DNA of 64,000 bases from Plicaturopsis crispa FD-325 SS-3 (Eukaryota > Basidiomycota > Agaricomycetes > Amylocorticiales > Amylocorticiaceae). Location: positions 753,557 through 817,556 of the forward strand of contig KN832562.1 of assembly GCA_000827205.1 (NCBI GenBank), read 5' to 3'. Both the position numbers and the translations under genes were made by a program. This document shows, piece after piece, positions 49,365-60,212 of the stretch. Position 1 is the stretch's first letter. Every line of letters begins with the position of its first letter. The notes under the pieces are model-generated. The model ran no database searches. It saw only the letters and a list, made by a program, of their open reading frames with translations, and was not told where the DNA came from.

Positions 49365-50938
49365 ATGGTCAATTGGCAGTCATCCAGCGAGCTCATCAAA
49401 GATGAGAGTGAGTCGTGCCCGCCCCGTCTTCGCGTTAATATCCGATCTGACGCCTCTCCGAACATAGCTGCCTTCGTCAAATTACAGCATGCACTTCTGG
49501 GCCTGTATGCGTGCGTGCAAAGTTTTTGTGCCTTCCATTCTGCCTGTGCTTACTCGGCTTCGTGCAGATGGGAGTTCGTCATGTCGCTCGGCTTCGAGTG
49601 GGACTTCATCTCCGGGAAGAAAAAGTTCAAGTGGCCGATGGTACGTGGATTTTATGCAGTCGATCAAGAGGCGTATCTAATATGCTCTCCACAGATATTT
49701 TATTTTGCTGGTCGTTACTGCTTGTTGTTCTCTCTTATTGGAATGTAAGTGTCCCTGCGTTCCAAACAGTTGCACCCGAATTAACCCTCTCCCGCAGTGT
49801 TACCGCGTTTGATGTAACCGAGTGCGTTTTGCCTGGTGCTATATGTCAAGGCGAATCCATATGAACTGTCATATTCACAGAGAAATCAACTGTCAATCGT
49901 TGTTCATATTCAACCAACTTGCAGGCAACGCTGCCACCGGGTTCGCCTCGATCAATCTTTCCATTCGCACGTACGTCCCATCTCCTCTCGTTCTAGCCCT
50001 ACTGAAGTACTAACGCGCTATCATAGAATGGCCATCTGGGGCCAAAACCTGTATATCAAAGTCGGCCTAACCCTCATTATACTGGGCCACTGGTCTCTCA
50101 TTCTTCAGGGTATCCTCATGGAGGTCACATGGGTACGCCATACTGTTCATCTGTCGTTAATCGTGAGATTGACTTTGCTGCGACAGGTCGATGGCTCTGG
50201 CTGTGTCATCGTACACACAAATAACACCGTGCTCGCCGCGACGTTCATATACTCGATGGCCTTCGATGGCATCGTGCTCTGCCTGAACACATACAAGCTG
50301 GCGGTGACGGGCACCGGCAAGCGTAGTGGTGGCAGCAAACTTGGGAGACTGATCTTCGCCGACGGCATGATCTTCTTCTTCATTGCGTACGTGTATCTTC
50401 CCACTTTCCTCCTCGTGCAGAGGTGCTCATGTGTTCGTATTCCAGGTTCCTGTCCAACTTCCTCGCGACGGTGTTCATGCTATTAAATATGAACTCGGTC
50501 ATGAGCGTCATCTTCAACGTCCCCGCCGTTGTCGCATCAACAGTGCGTGCCCACCTTATCTACCCCTGCTCGCACGCTAACGCTCTCACCCCACGCAGAT
50601 CGTCGCATCGCGAGTCGTCCGCCGCCTCACAAACTTCACACACAACCCAGAAATTTAGTACGTATCGCCCCACACATTCCACCTCCACGCGCGGCGCTGA
50701 CCACATTGCACTTTGCAGCACCAAGTCCAGCTCCGCAACAGACGCGGTCGTGCGCACGGGCATCGCGCGCGGCACGGTGCCCGCGACGAAGACGGGCGTG
50801 CACGTGCAGATGGAGACGTTCACGCACGCGGAGCCCGAGCCCGACAGCCCGTACGACGCGCGACGCGTGAAGGACCTCGAGGCATACCACGAGTCCGACA
50901 AGAGCTCCGAGGTCGAGGAGTACAAGCCGCCATTTTGA
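49365..50938 (+). CDS. Seven-helix membrane protein B, paralogue of A
   Basis: Starts MVNWQSSSELIKDE and carries seven hydrophobic segments: VKLQHALLGLYAWEFVMSL, IFYFAGRYCLLFSLIG, NAATGFASINLSIRTMAIW, VGLTLIILGHWSLILQGIL, NTVLAATFIYSMAFDGIVL, GMIFFFIAFLSNFLATVFML and VIFNVPAVVASTIVASRVV. A FISGKKKFKWPM loop follows helix 1, as in A (SGKRRFKWPM). Tail has TGVHVQMETFTHAEPEPDSP and ends VEEYKPPF, again parallel to A. About ten exons, many split at the same places as A. An intron near 50,390-50,445 joins FFIAF to LSNFL. Family uncharacterised; function unknown. Divergent from the second P450. Confidence 0.82.
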
Positions 50939-51940
50939 TTTCGTGCGCTGTGTTGTGCTTTCGACTTTGCGGTGTAGGACTTTTCAATCTTCGTTCGGGG
51001 AGGGGTTTGTTGTGCATCTAGAGGGATGCGCGGAGAAGTATACTTACATATATTATAAAAGCGGAATTGGGCTGCATACTTACCTTGGGCACCGGTGTAG
51101 GCATAGCGAGGAGCAGAGCGTCGTATACCCACCTGTAACATATAATTACCCACCAAAAAATTACATATCACCTGCACAAAACAAAGCAATCGTTTATTTT
51201 GAGCTGATGTCATACACGCTCAGTGTTCGTGACTTACTGCGTGCGGCTTGACAGTAGTGACTTCAAGTTGACCCTGCCTTGTCAGGGGCAGTACGCCCAA
51301 TATAGCGAGGCGGTTGGTAGCCATTCGAAGGACGTTGCCAAACAAGACTAAGCAAATGGCGCCACCTCCACCACCGCCCACCATGCTCTTGACCGCCATG
51401 ATGACAACCTGGATATTCCTGCGGCAAACGATACATTTCATCCATAAGCGTGCTCTTGTTTCTTAATCCACGACAATGCAGGCAATTTGCAGGATCAGGT
51501 CTGCTTTTCATTCCTGTCTGTCATCCACACCGAAGCATTACGATGACGAAGAGTCTGACGCAGAACTGAGACAGTCGTGGAGTGGTCCTCTCTTCGTACG
51601 CAGAGGCACGGGCCACACGGGCTGAACAAGATCTCGGAGTCCTGTGGTTCCCGCACCATGACGCCACAATAATAAGAAGGGCCACGGCGTTCCGTGTGTT
51701 GCTTCCGCTTCCCATCTGTCCTCCATACTGGGGTCCAGCGGGACAGCGACAACTCCTGGTCATGGAGACAAGTATGACCATCGACGTCCACCGCCCTGCT
51801 TTGCGTCAGTCGGTGACGACGATCGACAACTCAGCTTGTTACTGCATGGTCTGATATAGGATGGGCTGCGGCTATATAAGCAGCGCCTCGAGACGAGGAC
51901 ATACCCAATTCAATACATCTGAAATCATCTCCAAATTAAA
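50939..51940. other. Intergenic region before the DUF302 pair
   Basis: About 1 kb. No gene recognised; the last 70 bases hold a TATA box for DUF302 gene 2. Confidence 0.45.
51873..51879 (+). promoter_or_regulatory. TATA box of DUF302 gene 2
   Basis: TATATAA inside GGCTATATAAGCAG, 68 bases before the split start codon; compare 64 bases in DUF302 gene 1. Confidence 0.65.
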
Positions 51941-52645
51941 ATGTACGTCCTGTCTCCTACACACTCTACTAGTGCTCACACTCAAGCACTGGCAATGCAC
52001 GCAGGACCACCACCACATCCAACTCTGTCTCCTTCGACGCGCCGGGCCCATACATCGGGGAATGGCGAGGCCAGCGGTGCACGTACACCACCAGGAAGCC
52101 GTTTGACAGTATTGTCGAGTCCATCCGGGCCACTACTGCACAGATGCCCGTCAGCCCTGCTCACATGAAGAGCGGCATCGGCGCATCCACCTCGGAGGAG
52201 TTCGAGCAGCGCATCAGCGAGGCCGCGAGCAAAACGGAGAGGCCCACGGGGCTCTTCTTGTTCACGGAGATTAACCACGCTGATTGGTGAGTAACCAAAA
52301 ACACATACTCCTCGGTAACATCGAAACCGTGCTGAATTTAACTTATTGTGCAGGCTTAACGCGTATTGTCCCGGTTGCCCGAAGCTGCATAAATTCATCA
52401 TCGGAAGTCCGACCGTGCTGAAGAACATGGCGCAGTACGACTACGCCGCAACTCTGCACGCGCCCTGGGACTTTTTGCTGCAGGAGGTTGTCGACGATAA
52501 AGGGAAGTACGTCGGCACGAAGGTGATCTTCGACTTGCCGAGTGCGACCATGGCATCCGCGATAGGCGGCGAGGCGTTGCATAGAGAGAGCAAGAAGCTG
52601 GACGCGAAATTCCAGGAGGCGGTTGAGAGTTGGATTGCGCTTTAG
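51941..52645 (+). CDS. DUF302 domain protein 2, with intron-split start codon
   Basis: A 191-residue DUF302 protein, close paralogue of gene 1. Exons: 51941-51942 (A and T of the start), 52005-52286 and 52354-52645. The intron begins GTACGT directly after AT and ends ACGCAG, and the next exon supplies G, giving MTTTTSNSVSFDAPGPYIGE. Conserved pieces: GQRCTYTTRKPFDSIVESIR, TSEEFEQRISEAASK, TGLFLFTEINHADW, PKLHKFIIGSPTVLKNM, LHAPWDFLLQEV, TKVIFDLPSATMAS and VESWIAL. The second intron is at the same place and phase as in gene 1 (within the Trp codon). No catalytic residue is known for DUF302. Gene 3 follows 313 bp downstream in tandem. Confidence 0.88.
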
Positions 52646-52958
52646 GTATGCGGTTTTTTGACCTTTGACGTGCTAGAATGATACTGACGATGTCACTAGA
52701 TTGTCTCGTACGAAATTGTGTCCATGAATATAATAGCAACTTGTTGTATCCTACATAGTCTGGACTTGCGAACATAATCAGCGCACAAGCACTAGTCGAA
52801 CTAGACTTTCCTGCTTTTGTCAGTGTTGCCGATCGAAACGTTTGCCTACGCCGCAGGTCGGTCATCTTATAGATAGCATCCCCGAGGTCACTCGCCCTTC
52901 GACACAATCTTTCTGAATTTTCTGATTCATAAAATTTAGACTCACAGAACAAAGTACG

Positions 52959-53472
52959 ATGCCTCGAGTCGAGATCTACACCGGCCAGCGATGCACATAC
53001 ACAACCTCGAAACCGTTCGACGAGGTCATCGCCAGCATCCGAACGTCTGTTCACACCGGCGAGTCCTTCATGTCGGTCGTGGAGGGGGGCACACCGCGCA
53101 GTGGATTATTTCTCATCACAGAATATGACCACGGCAAATGGTACATCGCGTGACTTAATACCTCATCCCCAAGATACTCAGTCAGTGCACCGCACATCCA
53201 GGTACAGAATACTCAAACCCGCCGCACCGCGGATACACAAATTCGTGATGGGCAACCCATTCGCGCTCGCGCGCATAATGCGGCAAGACGTCGCGGCGTG
53301 CCTTCACGCACCTCTGGACTTTCTGGTCATAGAGATCGACAGCGGGACGACGGAGATTGTTTTCGATCTTCCGAGCTCGATGATGGCGTCGGCGCGGGGC
53401 GGGGAGGCGCTGGCTGAAGCAGCTAGGATATCGGACGAGAAGGTGAAGGAGGCCGTCGCGGGATGGCTGTAG
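52959..53472 (+). CDS. DUF302 domain protein 3, shortened
   Basis: A 150-residue relative of the two other DUF302 proteins. Starts MPRVEIYTGQRCTYTTSKPF, so the N-terminal leader is missing and the start codon is whole. Exons 52959-53140 and 53202-53472; the intron splits the Trp codon of GKW exactly as in genes 1 and 2. The middle segment corresponding to DPISMRSGFG...EAASK is cut down to HTGESFMSVVEG. Core retained: LFLITEYDHGKW, IHKFVMGNPFALARIM, LHAPLDFLVIEI, TEIVFDLPSSMMAS, KEAVAGWL. Much more diverged than genes 1 and 2 from each other. It converges on the formyltransferase gene with 65 bp between stops. Confidence 0.82.
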
Positions 53473-53537
53473 TTGTGATTAATGCTCTGCTCTGTTGTAT
53501 GATGTGGATTGTAAAAATGTGAAAGTGTGCAGTGCTT

Positions 53538-55145
53538 TCAAAGGCCTGCCGCCCGGTCGCGTGCCTCCACCCTCTCCAGGAACTGATTCTTCTCAAAGGC
53601 GTCGCCATTTCGCAGGAAGCCAGTCCGGTCCCAAACCTTCTCCTTCGGCAAAAACGCGACGCCCTGGTCCCTATTTCCATCGACCGCCAGCTCCGGGCGC
53701 ACACCATTCCACCACTCTCTCGCTGAAATCCGATTCCGGCCCTCCTCTTTGACCTCGGGGACACGAAGGACGGTGTCGGAGGCGCAGCGAATCAAAAGGC
53801 CGGATGCACCATGACAGTAGGCAGCTACACCTACCCTGTTGAGGACGTGGAGGGGAAGGTCGGAGATGAGAGAAGCTTCCTGCGCAGTGTAGACTACCGG
53901 GGAATGGAGTTGGAGGTTTTTGTAGTTGGGTAGATACGTTTTGAGCGGCCGCTATGACCCAGTTTCAGTGGCGGGCTCGTGCATCCAAGAGGCGGCTTAC
54001 CTGGTGAGATATTGCACGATGCCGCCGTACGATTTCATGGGCGGACATGGTGAGGAAATCCACGATACTGTGATGATCGTTGATCATTGGCGCGAGCGGC
54101 GCCTCTGGATCGCGCTTTTGCGGTACTTTCTGGGCCTGACACATTGTCTGTCAGCATTTCAGACCACTGAACACATATTCCGACTTACTACACCCGATAA
54201 AGTATCACGGAGAACAGACGCAAGCAGTCTACCTCCTTCTCGCGCCAACACTGTCTGTAGCTCAGGATATGCAATATCATCTGAAATAGGCTGAAAGGAA
54301 TGCGTGCATGAGAAACATACAGATCACAGCTGGTATTTGGCTCACGATACGTGTCTGCGCGTAGATATCGCCAGTGTCGACGCCCATCTTTCGCTCATTT
54401 ATGTCGATGACGCAGACTCCTGTCTCCGCGTCTCCACGCATTATGGCGTGCTGTATGGGCGCGGCGCCCCGAAAGTCGGGCAGCAGGGAGGGATGCACGT
54501 TAAACCGGCGTGACGGGTGGAATAGTTTGAGTAGAGGGTCGAATATCATGCGTCCAAAGGAAGCAGTAACAATGACATGCGTAGGTGAATATGTCGATTG
54601 AAATGGCTCCGGGGGCTACAAAATATATGGCTTTAGAATGGATTTTGAGCAAGTGTCTTCGGCTGTCAGTACCTGCCATTGCCTGAAAGCCGATTTCGTA
54701 GGGGGGACAAGGTGTACAGGTATGTCGAGGGACTCCCCGAGCAGTCTCAATGGTGCTAGCAAGTTTTCAAGATACCTATAAGCAATGGTGATGAGAGAGA
54801 AATTAGAGAGGGCAAATGTACTCACATACATGAAGCGTGTCTCCGCGTCTACGAGGCTTAATATCTGGCAATGTGCCTATTGAGACACTTTGCCAAACAT
54901 CTGATTAATGTATTCAATTATGTGGTTCAGCGCCAGAGGAGAGATTTGGACGAACCGCGCGCGGCAAAGAGCTCCTCGAAGACATGACACGACATCACAT
55001 CCGAGCCAAAGAACAAGATTTTGAAAGGCTCTTGTGAGTTCTGAGTCTGTATTCGTCGTACATGGCGTATCCCATGGCATCGTAAAGTCCAGAGAGCGTT
55101 CCTGTGTGAACAGAGATGATGGATGGACATGGCAAGCTGGGCCAA
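53538..55145 (-). CDS. FMT1: Methionyl-tRNA formyltransferase, mitochondrial
   Basis: Formylates initiator Met-tRNA with 10-formyl-THF for mitochondrial translation. The N-terminal 35 residues ([19 protein letters not shown]...) are Arg-rich without acids, fitting a mitochondrial target peptide. Then [19 protein letters not shown] (first strand of the formyltransferase fold), [11 protein letters not shown], and the signature [20 protein letters not shown] with catalytic Asn and His, then [10 protein letters not shown]...[11 protein letters not shown] with catalytic Asp. The C-terminal OB-type part reads [20 protein letters not shown], followed by a [17 protein letters not shown] tail. About six exons. 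Start could be the second Met, five residues on. Confidence 0.9.
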
Positions 55146-55313
55146 CGCGTCGCGACTTGAGAAATTTCAAAGTCCTGCGCGCGACCTCCAGTGTTCGTGG
55201 ATAGGGGCTAAAACATACACTACAGTTCTTCGAGCTCAAATTCCACAAACCAACTCACGCTGCTAGAGTCTGACAGCATATATAAATGATTAATGAGGGC
55301 TGAGGTACATTCT

Positions 55314-57434
55314 TCAACTACATAGCTCCCATCTTCCACCCGCGATGCACCATACCCTCCCAACTTTCCGCAGAGCCTCCAAAGCATCCCCAACTGCCCA
55401 TTCCCCGACCCGCGCCCACCGTTCGTCCGTCCTGCGCATGTACTGTGTAATCTCGTCCTTCGTCGGCCCCGGTGGCGGCGCAGCTGCATACTTCCTGCTC
55501 GTGGACGCCGATGCAGCACGCTCCGCCCTGGATATCATAGCAGTTATCGCAGATTCGACGTGCGAGCTGAGGTACGCCGGCGTCAAGGGGATGTAGGACT
55601 CCTCGCCAGGCTGCGGATCCGAGAGGTAGCCGGCAATCAAGTCCGAGTCGTCTTCATCCCGGGAGACGCCAGCGGCAGAGAAGATGGTGCTATCAGCGCT
55701 GACGGTGCTCGAGTTGGTTTTCCATAGTGCGCTGGCCTCCTCCACGGCCCATCGCCGCGCGGGCCCGTCCCAGATGACGATGCTGCCTTCCTCGTACAGC
55801 TTCACGATTACCGAGGAGAACAGCCTCTTCATTTTCTGGGCCATTGCACTTGGCGGAAGCTCGACTTTCGACCGCATAGATTTATCTTGGGTCGGGGCAC
55901 GTTTCCGCTCATCCCGAGCGCGCCGTTTAGCTTCTGCTTTCACAACACGCCGGGCCATATCCGCGAGCTCAGGTACGCGGCGAAGATAAGACAAGGTAAA
56001 CCCGCGCAGGCAATTTCGATTTGTAGAGGGCGGCGTTGGAGCTTTGGAAGCTCGTGGGGTCTGGTCGAGATTGGGAGTATTTCGAGAGGGTCGAGGTGTC
56101 TGGATGTTGGGCTCGTGCTGCGTGAGCGCCTGTGACTGGCGAGAATTAGATTTGGTCGGCGTGAGGGGGGCGCGAGACAATGAATAGGAAATATGGTCGT
56201 CAGATTCGACATCGGAGTCAGCGTCGTGATAGAAATCGGAGGGAGCATTGTCCATGTAATGCTTGACGTATATTCGGAATGTGTTTGCAGTCAGGTCACG
56301 GGAATGTAGGCGTGAGGGATGCCGTAGCTTGGGCGGTGACTATCTCGCAGAATAACATCCACCGGCGATAGATGAGTAGCATAAATGGATGAGGAGCGAA
56401 ACGGACGCACGTTGCGGATAGGCTTGGACGGGCTGGATGCTGCTGAAGATGATGCAGACGGTGTAGATGATGCAGAAGCGGTAGGAGGTAAATCTCTCTG
56501 CCGTGCTGTAGGACTAGATGGTTCTGCGACATTGCGGGTACCGGGCACCGTGCTAGAGTGTGGGGCATCCAGGACTGCTGAATGTGAGGGAACAACAAAC
56601 GGGCCTGGGCGGGAATAAGAACTCTCATGCAGGGCGAGCACCGTTCGCCAGTGCAAAGGTTCCTCGTTGAGAGATTGACATATTTCTAAGTTAAGCATCA
56701 GGCGACTTGTTCTCAAAGTACCGGTCGCCCGAGGCAGACCAACGGCAACTAGTTGCCAGAGGACGAACCTATGTGTTCCACGGCGATTTGCTTTGAGTCG
56801 TGCCATCTTGTAACCTTTCCAACGATGCGGACGGAATCGCCCACAGCTGCGAGTGGTACGGGCAAAACAGGTGGCTCATGACATGCCGCGGCCGTCTTCT
56901 CTTTCGTAGGCCGCGCTTTCTTGGGTGATGGCGGGGGTACTTGATGGCGCTGAAAGCAGTCAATCACACCTGTTCCGTCGTCAACTTGCAGCAGTCATTG
57001 TCGCGTTGGGTTCAATTGTATTGGTCTGAAGTAGAGTAATCTGCTTACTGCTGTAAACGATACGCTTTTCCCATTCGGCAACACCTACGACCATTCCAAC
57101 CAGTTTCACATTCCTGCAGGGTACACTCTTAAGCCAGAAGAAATCACCATCTGGAAGGACAGAAGTTCGCGGTTCAATGCATGTTCACTTCCGCGGTGGC
57201 TACCTGAAACGTACCTTTGCGGGCGTTGTCTTGCATTGCAAACACGTCTTCCACAAAGCAAGGTGCAGTCGCTTCATTCGTTAGAGTCCACTTCCATATG
57301 TCGGCGTCGGAGGACTGGAGTTGTGGTTGGACCATTTTCGCGTCCGTTGATGAAGGACTGGTCTTCCGCCGCTTGGGCGACAATCGAACTGGTGTGCTCG
57401 TCAGTTCGTTCCCGATAGTCCGTATTGAGGTCAT
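55314..57434 (-). CDS. STN1: STN1, telomere-capping CST complex subunit
   Basis: Part of the Cdc13/CTC1-Stn1-Ten1 complex that protects telomere ends and promotes fill-in synthesis. The N-terminal OB fold is assembled from several exons: FFWLKSVPCRNVKLVGMVVG, EKRIVYS, DDGTGVIDCFQRHQ and DSVRIVGKVTRWHDSKQIAV. Then PLHWRTVLALHESSY. After a Ser/Pro linker, KLRHPSRLHSRDLTANTFRI joins YVKHYMDN by a frame that is open past the intron with GTGCGT donor near 56,413. The C-terminal part has winged-helix-like blocks FTLSYLRRVPELADMARRVV and SSVIVKLYEEGSIVIWDG. Ends CIAGGRWELCS. The start MTSIRTIGNEL at 57434 was chosen; an in-frame ATG at 57572 would add a hydrophobic leader. Adjacent in the same direction to FMT1. 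Confidence 0.85.
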
Positions 57435-57911
57435 AGCATCAGTAGTAGAGAAAAGAGATAACGCGTTAGAACCAAAGCAGGAGGGGAGGAATACGAGGAA
57501 GATGGTGGTCAAGAGCAAGAACGGTTTCCGAACCGCGACGCGCGCGCACGCGACTTCGTCGACGTCAGCCACCGAAACGCATCGGCGCCATAGCTAGACA
57601 GTTATCGATAGAAAATCTCAAGCTGTTTCGCCCTTGCTCAGCCATTGAGCCTCCCTGTATACACATAATAATCGATTGGACAACGCGCACTGATGCTGTG
57701 TATACACGCTGCATCGTGAGCTCTACGTTCATTGCTGTCGCCAGTCGTAAAGGCGTGACTCTAAGTGTACTTGAGACCAACGAGTGTCGTTGGCGTACGC
57801 GTATAGGTTTGTGAATATGCAGGTACATACTAGTGAGAACTCCTCCGCAGGATTGACTTCCAGATAAATAAAGACCGTCGCATCTACGATGAACATTGCC
57901 CATAAAATAAA

Positions 57912-59686
57912 TCAAGGAAACTCGCTGAGACGCAAGCATCGCGGCACCAAATCTTCGTCGGGAGTCATATCCGGATCATGGTCGAAACCCTGACGGGATA
58001 TCGAGGAGCGGCGGTGTAACCGAGACGGCCGTGGATCCCCATTGACGGACGGAGGGTCCATATGCTTGACGAGCGGCCACATCGGTATGTAGCATTGCTC
58101 CTGCAAAGCAAGACACGCGACGGTTAACAACAGAACGGACGGCGATCGGCACAGGAAAACGTACATCCCATGCGCACGACGGGTCGCAGCGCTCCCACAT
58201 AGCCCATCCGAGCCATGCTATCAGCTCCTCCAGATCACTGCGCCAGTGGGAGATCGCCGTACTCGCGTCCACGGCGTCCCCGGCACTGAGGATGTCGAGC
58301 GCATTGCCCAACACGCCCGTCGCGAATCCACAGAGCCTATCCAGCACGCCTTCGACAGCATACTTAAGACCCTGCTCCTGCAGCGTCAGCTGCAACCCAC
58401 CGAAATGGCCAGTGAACGCGTGAGTGCACTTATGATTCGCCTTTGCGAGCGACTCAGCCGTGCGGGCCGCGTCGACAAGGACTGTGGGTGCATCCACGTA
58501 GGGCATGACGAGCGCGAACGCGACTAGCCGTACGCGCGAGACGAGCGCAGTCGCATTCGCACCTGGCGGCGCGCCCTCCTCGAGAACGTGCCGCATCTCC
58601 GCGAGCCGGTCACCGTAGCGGTCCACCACCGCCTGTGCAATTGCACTCCAGTCTACGCCGCTACTGCGCCCCGCATTCCAGTCGTCAAGGGCCTGCTCGA
58701 GCTCCGTGCGCCATGCAACGATGTCCTCTTGTGAGAGGTCGAGCAGACGGTGCTTTCGCCGCGGGAGCGCGTTGCTCGCGGCAAGGGATGTGTACGCAGG
58801 TGAGTAGAACGAGACGAGGTGCTCGGGATGCGGGATGACACGCGCTTCAGGGACCGTATGGTGCCAGCTTGCGGCATGGTACATGGACCACCCAGCCTGT
58901 GCGACGTAGTCATTCCACGGCGGCTCGCCGTGTTCCGTGTCGCGCAGAGCGTAGGAGACGTTGGTGGCCCCGACGACACTGACGCCTTGCGCAAAGTCGC
59001 ACCAGAGGACCTCAAATGTCGCCTCCTCGCGCACGAATCCGTCGATGCTATGTTCCTTCGCCCATGCGCAGAGAATCTTGGCGCGCGCGTAGTCTGCCAT
59101 GCCGCCCGGTCCTTTGTTCGCGTCGCCGTACGCGAGGACGTCCTGCACATCTTGGGTGCCATCGTCAGTTTTAGCGGCAGAAAACCCGTCGAAGTAGAGC
59201 ACGCGGAGGGGGCGCGTAGCCGTGTAAGTCCACAACGTTCTGTTCGACGGGTTTGGTGTAGGGAACACAGGTAGGAGTGAATGTCGACTTACTGGTGGCG
59301 CTTCCACGAAAATATAAAGCTATGCTCGGCATCTAAGCTACCACGAGCGAATGGGTCTTAGCTGGATGATGTTCGGTGCACGGGATGGGGACGTACGCGA
59401 ACCACTCAAACCCCGAGGTAGGTGGGCCCGAGTCACCCGAGCCAGTGTGATACAACAGCGTCCCAGGTCGGATAGTCGCTGGTACCACCGCATGCCCTTT
59501 ATCCGCGAACGCCTGAGACCAGGAGCGTAGCAGAGAGTGTAAAGACGCGAAAATCAAATTCGAGTTGTCCGTCTGCGTAGTGGTGTTGGTGGATAACACA
59601 ACTTGCGGCAATGACCTCGCGGCAACGATGGAACCCGTTATGGCACAAAACGAGTAGAGAAGGAACAGCATGACTCCTCCATGCAT
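57912..59686 (-). CDS. Secreted protein of unknown function, tandem copy A
   Basis: About 560 residues. Signal peptide after MHGGVMLFLLYSFCAITGSI. Then NLIFASLHSLLRSWSQAFAD, GHAVVPATIRPGTLLYHTG, WTYTATRPLRVLYFDGFSAA, GFVREEATFEVLWCDF, SMYHAASWHHTVPEARVIPH, HLVSFYSPAYTSLAASNALP and C-terminal WAMWERCDPSCAWDEQCYIP. Four exons; the last junction (GTACGT...TTTGCAG) gives CAWD|EQCYIP. I recognise a family that seems confined to basidiomycetes with no known domain. The REEATFEVLWCDF and GWAMWERCDPSC stretches are the most conserved between the copies. Several Cys may form disulphides. Copy B lies upstream, 2.3 kb away, on the same strand. Confidence 0.8.
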
Positions 59687-60212
59687 CCTGCACTCGTCCC
59701 GCATTATCCTATGGAGCAATAATGGCTCTGGCAGGACTATGGTAGTGAATGACTGCGGCGGTGTTGATCACAGTGGGAGCGTATCATAGTGGGCCTGTCA
59801 TGACACAGCCTCGGCAGGCCGCGGGCCGACATCCTGCTGCTGCAGACGCGTTCAAGGTGCCAGGAAGTCGCCTGTAGAAAATGACCATATAGTGTAGTAA
59901 GGCAAGAGCATTGAGGAAAACAGGAATAGCATAGATACTTACTCGTTTGTCGATAGAGGTGGTGACCGTGGTGGTCAGAGAGGATGAAGCGTGCTTGAAC
60001 AGTATACGTATTACTATACTCATGATCACTGTCAACACACTCTGCCTCGAGTTTCCTCGTCATTTCATTCAAAAATCCTCAGCTACGCGCACACTCGTAG
60101 ACTAGGGGACAGGATGTATACGTTTACATCCTAGGGGAAACTCCTCCGCAGGATCGACTTCCAGATAAATGAAGACCGTCACATCTATGATGAACATTGC
60201 CCATAAGATAAA
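59687..60212. other. Spacer between the tandem copies, itself duplicated
   Basis: About 530 bp. Its 5' flank portion (59,810-60,000) resembles that of copy B (62,160-62,350), including a GTCGAxAGGTGGTGGTGACCGT-like stretch, and its 3' flank near 60,133-60,210 is nearly the same as 57,836-57,911 after copy A. Confidence 0.6.
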
